Below are positions 57,145 through 64,000 of a DNA stretch of 64,000 nucleotides, one piece after another (the stretch's first letter is position 1; every line of letters begins with the position of its first letter). Origin of the DNA: Syngnathus acus (Eukaryota; Chordata; Actinopteri; Syngnathiformes; Syngnathidae); the NCBI RefSeq assembly GCF_901709675.1, contig NC_051105.1, positions 4,143,104 through 4,207,103 on the forward strand, in the 5' to 3' direction. Under the pieces are notes generated by a model. It was not told the DNA's origin, ran no database searches, and was given only the letters and a program-made list of their open reading frames with translations. The position numbers were made by a program, and so were the translations under genes.

Positions 57145-58954
57145 GAGACCTTGGTAATGGGCTTGTTTGGTTATCAGTGACGAGTCATGGGGGTTGAATT
57201 TGATGGTTGGTCTAAAAATGGAAAACAAGTGGATCTTAAGGTACATTTTAATATGATCTAGTAAAATCTGTAGTTTCAAAGTACTTAACAACACAAGGGA
57301 TAAATGCCTGGAACACAATGTTAAATCCAAACTGCTTCCTGAAAGGCCTTTGGGTTCTGGAATTTAGGTTTGTGCACCTACAGGTCATGTTTCAATGAAG
57401 TTTCTTAGAAGGTGCTGTTTGGCTAAATCTCCTTTCTTTTCAGACCAGAAATTGCTAAAATGTAGCACTGTGATGTAAGGATAAGGATTTTCTAAAATTA
57501 TTTGATCAATATAGCCCTAGACAACTGAGCAATTTTACAGTAATGATTCAAAAGGATGTCAAAGTAACACTTGACAGACCTAAGAACGTCCACAGCAACA
57601 GGAATAGTTCCTCATGGGCCAGCTTTTTAACCAGCTAGGTTAGTAAACACGGTGTTCTTGTGTGTCTGTGTTTCCCATTGCCGTCCAATTTCACAAACAC
57701 AAAAAACATAAATCTAATAAAATGAGCCTGACAGTTATCTGCTCGCAACCCTTCTGCTTCAGTCCGCAGATGTTATTTTCCAGTCTCGCAAGGTGGTGAC
57801 CATTTTCATGTCTTGTCCTTCATGTATGAAGCACATAAAGTCTCCTAACTACTGCATGAGTGTGTCAGAGTGGACGAGATTATCCCTGATGTGTTGTCAC
57901 ACTGCCAGTATTGTGTCTGCATCGCGTCTATCCAAGCCCCCGCATATCCCGTCCTGTCCCAGACTCATCTCTGTCTGTGGGAGGACAAGTCATCGTGCCA
58001 GCCTGGCAGCAAGCCAGCGTGGATGAGTCTGGCTGCCAAGCCTGGATTACTCTGAGATGTTAATCACTGGAGAACATATTACAAGCATATTCTCATACTT
58101 TGCAAACTGGTGCCAAGGTATTGGGACTCGTGAGTGGTTTTGTGCCACCAGTAACCTCTTTAATGCCACGTACTAGCTGGTCTCCAGTGATAGTAGTTTA
58201 CGTGACTTCAATTTGGTAAAAGAAGCCAGTGCTAAGCAGCCACAAGTTCCTGCTTGTTTTGTTTGTCACATACACACGGTGGATGTGAGTGGGAGCTCCC
58301 GAAATGATCACATTTCTGATTTTCTGTCTTTTACTACCCAACGAACCAAAGCAATATAGTAGAATTATGCGTAATCAGGTTGGCTCAATTGTGACTAAGT
58401 TGATTTGGTTGAGATGCATGTAGGTGACGATGAGGCCTGTAATCAGTTCACTTCAGGAGGATGTATATCTTTGGGCTCCCGTGGTGAAACTGAGTTGTGC
58501 TGATTTATTAGAAGTGCAATTTGAACATAGCTTTGTCCTACGACGGAAAAATCAACATATGAGGTTTGACGTTTCATGTTCAGTAGCTAGAGGCAGGACA
58601 AGGTGGCAGAGGTGGAAAAAAAGTAGTGAGAGTAATCGCAAAACATGATTTATGAGTCAGCGTCATTGCCAGGGAACATGGGCGTAATGCCTCAACTATC
58701 TCCACCAACCTTAAACATAAGGAGGCCTTCAAAGCAGTTCAACAATTTAAAAACATTACTGTGTCGCCAACCTTCGTTCACTGCATTCATCTATCTCCAA
58801 GGTAAAGTGCTTATAAAGCAACATTTTACTATTTTGGTGCTGGAACGAATTTGTTTGAGAAAATGTTTTCAACATATGAATGACTTCATTTTGTATGTTG
58901 AGGTATTTTTGTACTCGAAAATTGGCCTAACTTGCTTAAGCACTTGAAAGGATA

Positions 58955-59335
58955 ACCATTACCCTACCCTAAACCTAGCTACTAACCTTAAAAACCGAAC
59001 CCAACCACAAAAATCCATCTCTTACCCAGCCTTAACCAAATCCTAACCTCACCTTAAATTTCTTTCACAACCTTTGAGCCAATGCACCCATGAGAAAAAA
59101 CAATCTCACAGCACACCCAAAAAAAAATCACAAAAGCATAAACACGTCTGAATTTCCTCGCAAGTTGAGTATGAAAGCTGGCCTTCTTTAACTGAACCAA
59201 AAAGTTGATACGCTAGAAGAAAGCCACGTCTTATACGGTTTTAAAAACGGCAATGGGGATACTTAACTGACCTAACTCAAATCCTAAACCTAACTATAAT
59301 CCCTAACCCCAACCCAAATTCCCACCATAAGACAA
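58955..59335. repeat. Degenerate CCTAACC-rich tract
   Basis: Telomere-like words (ACCCTACCCTAAACC, CTAACCTTAA, CCTAACCTCACC, CCCTAACCCCAACCC) are scattered without register. Either a decayed telomere-like repeat or low-complexity C/A-rich sequence. Confidence 0.45.
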
Positions 59336-59550
59336 AACTCCTCAGACATTTCTTTTTCTTATTTCAAATAAAATATTATTACTTATAATATTTTTTCTCT
59401 TGTTCCATCCACTGGTGGGATCTCAAAAATGAAAGGGGACATGTGGTGCCTTACGACCCCCTTCATGTCAAATATGCTCATAAACATTCCTCAAATACCA
59501 ATGGTCTGTCTGTCTTCTCACTTCTTTGTCTTCATTTATTCATTTTGTTA

Positions 59551-59573
59551 GTGTGTGTGTGTGTGTGTGTGTG
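59551..59573. repeat. (GT)n microsatellite
   Basis: About 11 copies. Confidence 0.9.
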
Positions 59574-59723
59574 CTTGTAAACCCCCAAAACAATAGAAAG
59601 TGTCTCACAGCCTTAATGAACCCATCAGTCAATAACTCTCAATGACAGCTGTCAACTTTCTAATTAAGAGAATCAGAATTAATCAAGCCGCCACTCAAAG
59701 TGATGTCAAGGCGGAGCAGGTAT

Positions 59724-59764
59724 CACACACACACATGCGCACACACACACGCGCACGCACGCAC
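59724..59764. repeat. CA/CG-rich microsatellite
   Basis: Interrupted (CA)n and (CGCA)n tract. Confidence 0.9.
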
Positions 59765-61012
59765 ATAATTAAAGCACATGTCGGTGATGTTAGACTATGA
59801 CATCATCTCATCATGGAATCCATTTAAATAAAAAGAGTAATGCATCGGTGTAATACTTTGTTCATCCCAGGTCAGAACAATGACCTTTGTGCAGCAACTC
59901 TTGCCATTATTCTTTCCCTCGTCAGCAAAATGATGTGCGGAAAATTCACATTTCTCTTGGTCTGAAACCGTTTGACATTTAAACAATTTTTCTGACCTAA
60001 CCTTTACGAAGCAGACTGCGCCTCTTTTGGTATTTGTGCTTGGCTACATTTTAAAACAGATTGGACATTGTATGAATTAACTTACTACACTCACATGTCT
60101 GAATGCACTTTTGTGGGGAAGAAAAAAGACTTTTGTGCGTTTGCTCTTCAATGTTACGCCCTCCCCCCGCTGACCTTTGAATGTAAAGTGCTTGTTTGAA
60201 GGTGCCATGTTGCATCAGCTGCTGGGACGCGACTCCAGTGTTGCCAGACAATTCCGACAAGTGGGGAGAAGCTTTCCAAGGGACCTCTTGAGATCTTTGA
60301 CCTTTTAATGAAGCTTTTATTACTGACAAGTGCGTTCACTTTGTGGAACTTATTTTCCCTTTTGGACTTAACCCTCGTTGAACCCTCAAGTTCCTGCCTC
60401 GCTCTTCTTCCCCCCACTTGATTTATTCCTCTGACTCTTCCGTCTGCTTCTTTCCCCTCCTTCCAGTAAGAGAAATGTAAAGACGATGGCTAATACGACT
60501 ACTGTCTACGTATTAGGCGAAAACTTGATGATACAGTCAAACCTCTTTAAGCTGACCTCCAATTAAATGTAACGTTAAAGTGACCTTTGAAAATAATAAG
60601 TCATCCTGTAAGTGAAAAAATGTGCAACGACTGTTCTCTGCTCACCCAACCCAACAACTTTGTTTTAACTGTTTTGCAAATACTTCAATAGTGGTCGACT
60701 TATTTGTACATTGATAGTCATAAATATAAAAATATGAGTTACAACATTGCCTGTATGAACCGGTTGTTTTTTTGTGAGTGCTGGAATAAATCACGTTTAC
60801 CCCCAGTGCTTGCCGACCAACGCGTTGCCAACATTGTATTTTCAAGTTAATTGAACATAAAAGAGCAATAAAAACACACATTCCACTACTGACTACGCTT
60901 GACACAAAGACCTTTCGTATGAGGGCACAGTGAGTGTGTAGTTTGTGTAAGTGATATTCATTGTAAATTCTTATTTGGCCCCTTTAGCAGACAAGCTGTT
61001 TATGAGTGAGTC
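59765..61012. other. Gene-free stretch
   Basis: No supported gene. On the minus strand this lies downstream of the candidate terminal exon at 61.34 kb. TTTATT at 61013-61018 is an AATAAA poly(A) signal in that orientation. If the exon is real, 61013-61336 would be its 3' untranslated region. Confidence 0.3.
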
Positions 61013-61336
61013 TTTATTTACTGAGTTGCATCACTTACTTCTATACGCAGGCAAGCATACTCCCCTCAGACTGAAGCAAAGCAACCACTTAAAACTGTCA
61101 CAGCAGATCAATGGGGAGCCCAAAATGGACATTAACCTCTTGGGTCAAACTGATTGAACTAACATTAACCAATCGACCAAAATTCGTTAATTCAAATGTT
61201 CCCATTGGAAATAATGGGAAAACTGTGGCCATCATTTTTTTTTTCTTTACTACAATGCTTTAAGAATGTATTCCACTGGAGCACATTTTCATCAATTTCA
61301 GGGCACTGCCCTTTTGTCCTGAAGCACACTCTGCTG

Positions 61337-61496
61337 TCAACAGAACTTGACGTCAAAGCGCCCTTGGGCTCGCATGGTGAACGTCACATGACCATTCTCA
61401 GAAAACAGGTAAGCCATGACGTTCGCGATGCCTGAGGGCACGTTGATGTCGATTTCAGTCGACAGCAGAGGGTAGTAGAATGTCAAAATGTCAGAT
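61337..61496 (-). CDS. Candidate terminal coding exon of an unrecognised gene
   Basis: A minus-strand frame of 53 codons (GSDILTFYYPLLSTEIDINV at the start, GRFDVKFC at the end) closes with TGA at 61337-61339. Immediately upstream, ACCCATTTTTAATCCATCTC then AG is a plausible splice acceptor with a pyrimidine-rich tract. About two thirds of third codon positions are G or C, unlike the AT-rich surroundings, and the peptide alternates hydrophobic and polar residues like a beta-strand-rich fold. The preceding codons up to a Met at 61531 would be intron. I do not recognise the family. No upstream exon is convincing between here and the window end, so earlier exons probably lie to the right. A chance frame or processed fragment is the alternative. 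Confidence 0.5.
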
Positions 61497-62164
61497 CCCT
61501 GAGATGGATTAAAAATGGGTGGGTTAATCATCTTGATTTACACATCTCGGATAAGTCTCAAATTAATCAAGCATAACATTTAATCACTAAAACTACTTGC
61601 TGTTCAAAGAATTCAAGTAAAAAATATATATGTATGTATGTATATTCCAGATCGGGATGCATCCAGTATGCTTTCTTGGAAAAAATAAGATAAAATAAAT
61701 ACGTATATTAAAATATATAATACAGTCAACAAATTGATTTCTATAATAATTCACAGGGTTTGATGCAAGGTGTCGTCATATGCTGAACATGCATAAAACA
61801 CAATGACATCCACCATACATATCCATAGAGCACAGAATCTGTCTGCCTGCACCTCAATCAAATTCACCAAAATCTCATGACACCACCAACGCCACAATTT
61901 AGACCTGCTCCCAGCTCCAAATTGCCAGGTACGCCGAGGCATTGAAAAGAAGACGCTCTCAATCTGCCGGAATGCCCAGCATGGTTCCCAAGCACGCTAA
62001 ACTCGCCATGCACAGGCATGAAAAGGAAGATGTCAGTCAATTCTATTTTTGAATGCAGGATTTGTCATGGAGCTCTTCTACTAGATACCTTTATTACCTG
62101 TTGGATGCCTTCATCGCGTATTTTATTACAGTAGCCTTGTGAATTTGTAGCGAGTTTTCCCTCC

Positions 62165-62480
62165 GTTAACTAATTCCGAAGTGCACTTCATTATTCAGCT
62201 GCCCTTAATTGAGACACCAATGCAAATCCCCTTCATTAATTGTGACATGGACAATTTCTCCGGGGGTCTCCGCTGGGACGCCATTATCTTCAGAGCCCAG
62301 CGAGCAGGTTGCGAGGTGTCATCAGATATTCAAATGGCGTTGCTTGTTTTAATTGCAGTAAATGTAGCATGTCCGGACAGCTCGGCGGAGGACATTTGGG
62401 CCTTGAGCCTGTCGTTTTCTTCCCGTCCTCCGAGTGTGAGAATTATTGGGGTGCGAGTTAAGGTAGGAGTCAATTCAAGG
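62165..62480. promoter_or_regulatory. Candidate enhancer with POU, homeodomain and SOX-type motifs
   Basis: ATGCAAAT (62220-62227, exact octamer), ATTAATTG (62235-62242) and ACAAT (62251-62255) fall within 36 bases, followed by a GC-rich, repeat-free segment and CTTGTTTTAATTGCAG. The grouping is typical of neural or early developmental enhancers, but unproven. It lies in the presumed upstream intron of the 61.34-kb exon. Confidence 0.3.
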
Positions 62481-62847
62481 TGTGTGTGGTAGCGCGTCCC
62501 CCACTCCCGTCTTTTGGCAGCTGCTTAGTGTGATCCCGTAGCGGCTCCTGAGGGAACGTATCGTTGGACTCTTGTCTTTTATGGCGGCAGCGGTAAACAT
62601 GACAGGCTGTTTGGAGACCATCTGTTTCCAATGGCTGCCACATGGTAACAGGGAGCTCAACCTGGGATGCGCTAGGTGTCTGTCTCCGAGGTAACGGCGC
62701 CGACATGACAGCCTAAAGAGACGAGGAAAAGAACGAGCTGTTGCAATGTGATGAACCTGGCACCCGCACGTGCCGCCTGGCGTCAAACAGCACCCCGGAG
62801 GAGCCGCTGGTGCACATTCGTCACCGCAAATACAGTCATGTACTACA

Positions 62848-62877
62848 GTTTATTCCTCAGTATGATGAGGAATAAAC
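62848..62877. repeat. Short perfect inverted repeat
   Basis: GTTTATTCCTCA and TGAGGAATAAAC are exact 12-base arms around a 6-base loop. It may be a transposon end joined with the motif at 63.12 kb, or a chance hairpin. Confidence 0.5.
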
Positions 62878-63119
62878 AGGCCAGAATCCACCAAGACTCC
62901 AAAAGTGCTTGAAGATGACAACACGGGTTCCGCATAGAGTGCAACTTCAATTTTGGAACACCTTAAAGCACAGGTACCCACACATTTACTTCCAAGGGCA
63001 GGAAAATCTCCAAGACCACTTGGACATTCTTTACATTTAACGTCTTTAAGACGCAATAACCAATATTTCAGTTTGGATGATAATTTGCCAAGCGATTGCT
63101 GATTGGCTCGCCATATAGT

Positions 63120-63170
63120 TAAAGTCCTCATTAGGGTATGCAGGTGTCCCTAATGTTGTGACCAGACTCC
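63120..63170. mobile_element. Possible transposon end fragment (CATTAGGG-ACACCTGC type)
   Basis: CCTCATTAGGGTATGCAGGT then GTCCCTAATGTTGTGACC resembles, from memory, a fish DNA-transposon end carrying ATTAGGTACACCTG. Note the related CATTAGGTACACC words in the 20-24 kb array. Confidence 0.35.
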
Positions 63171-64000
63171 AGAAGAAGGATTATCACATTTTAATACTGT
63201 AATGCTAAAAATTGCTGTCCATGTCATTGCAGTAAATGTATGCAGATGCATTCAGAGAAAGGGGACAGCAAGCATATCTGCAGAGGATTAAGTAAAGGTA
63301 TCGCTCGTTCGGTACGTTTATGACCTTCCCTTTGCTCAACGATACTCATGTACGCCTACTTCACAATGTCCTAACAACCCATAATGTATCCATTCTTATA
63401 AATTTGACAAAAATGTCGCCCATATGGACAATAACATTCTCGCGTCAACACCTCCTTCGGCTAAGAAGAAAAACGATTTTTCCATGCACTTTCCTCCTTT
63501 TTTTTGGTCCTTTTATTCTAGCCAGGATTTCCCCAAATGCCCCTTTGACACTGTGTTTATCTGTTGGCGCTCTCATGGCCCAGACATTTAGTTTACCATC
63601 ATGACCCCCCCGCCCCCAACTCTCCACGTCTAGTTATCGTACCCCTCTATTCGGCAGCCATTGTAGTCCCGCCTCCGCAGTCCACCACTCATTATTACTC
63701 AGTACATTTACATTGAATAGGTCATTGGAAGCCAACTAAGTGGAACTAATGCGGCACAGAAGAGTGGCGGGTTCGAGTTCAGTGTTATATAAACCGTCTG
63801 CTCACTAATAAGCCATCTTTGAATGCCTTTAACAAGCAGGGACAAATCTGTACTTCTACACTCATTAGAGTACAGCATTTTAGATAAATAGAGGGTATTA
63901 TTCACCACTTTCTTTGTTTAATTCTTTCTTTTTTAGATACAGTTGATCTGTCGCCCTGCATACAACATCAAGCTCGTAATTATGCACATGCAGAAGGCAA
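63171..64000. other. Gene-free stretch to the window end
   Basis: No supported gene. Frames at 63320-63604 and 63445-63627 overlap antisense and lack splice context and domains. Confidence 0.4.

Larger units (their letters stand above)
54211..58950. other. Long gene-free stretch with GC-richer blocks
   Basis: No supported gene. Repeat-free GC-richer blocks lie at about 54940-55220, 56340-56460 and 56840-57060. X-box-like motifs at 55138-55152, 55365-55378 and 57131-57144 are listed separately. The 181-codon frame at 54696-55241 runs through a 20-base T run and has no domain. Confidence 0.4.

Noticed and set aside
63764-63785. B-box-like GGCGGGTTCGAGTTC
   Set aside because: No A box at proper spacing upstream and no tRNA-like fold.

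Overview
The window looks like nuclear DNA of a teleost fish. It is AT-rich and almost entirely non-coding. It carries long CA/GT, GGAT and AGGT microsatellites, tRNA-headed SINE fragments with an L2-like tail of the kind common in ray-finned fish, several short inverted-repeat transposons (MITEs), a decayed LINE and an interstitial telomere-like tract. I see no bacterial genes, operons or CRISPR arrays. Most open frames are chance frames or read-through of simple repeats. The teleost call rests on repeat families recalled from memory, not on a search.

Layout. 1-18.6 kb: gene-poor DNA with an ATTAATCG-type MITE (1135-1407), a CpG-dense patch with a YY1-type motif (7.96-8.19 kb), SINE/L2 fragments (8.39 and 11.69 kb), a TACCGTATTTTCCGCA-type MITE holding a second transposon end (14275-14513) and a dispersed AT-rich repeat (17.11-17.56 kb). 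18.6-25.14 kb: the most striking structure, a 6.5-kb composite element. Two inverted arms of about 0.6-0.7 kb enclose two direct modules, each with CRE, CCAAT and tRNA-like sequences. Between the modules lie 11 tandem units of 358 or 321 bp, each dominated by a long palindrome with 107-bp arms and an 18-bp loop. The loop is inverted in two of the units. 25.4-26.5 kb: a hAT-like end, a tRNA-Gln-like sequence and an 0.8-kb telomere-like tract built from two interleaved hexamers.

26.5-48 kb: further gene-poor DNA with a LINE relic (33.75-34.5 kb; ORF1 and the start of the endonuclease domain, both frameshifted), more SINE/L2 pieces (38.3 and 40.6 kb) and a triplet of one 15-bp palindromic motif (36.25-36.36 kb). 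48-64 kb: a 150-bp GGAT array, an AGGT array, degenerate TTATTCTCGTAA-type repeats and, at 61.34-61.50 kb on the minus strand, the one segment that behaves like a real coding exon: 53 codons, high GC at third positions, a plausible splice acceptor and a stop. I do not recognise its protein.

The window is best read as a gene desert, or very large introns, beside or within a gene entering from the right on the minus strand. Scattered RFX X-box-like palindromes and POU/homeodomain/SOX-type motifs fit regulatory DNA, but conservation cannot be judged from one sequence.
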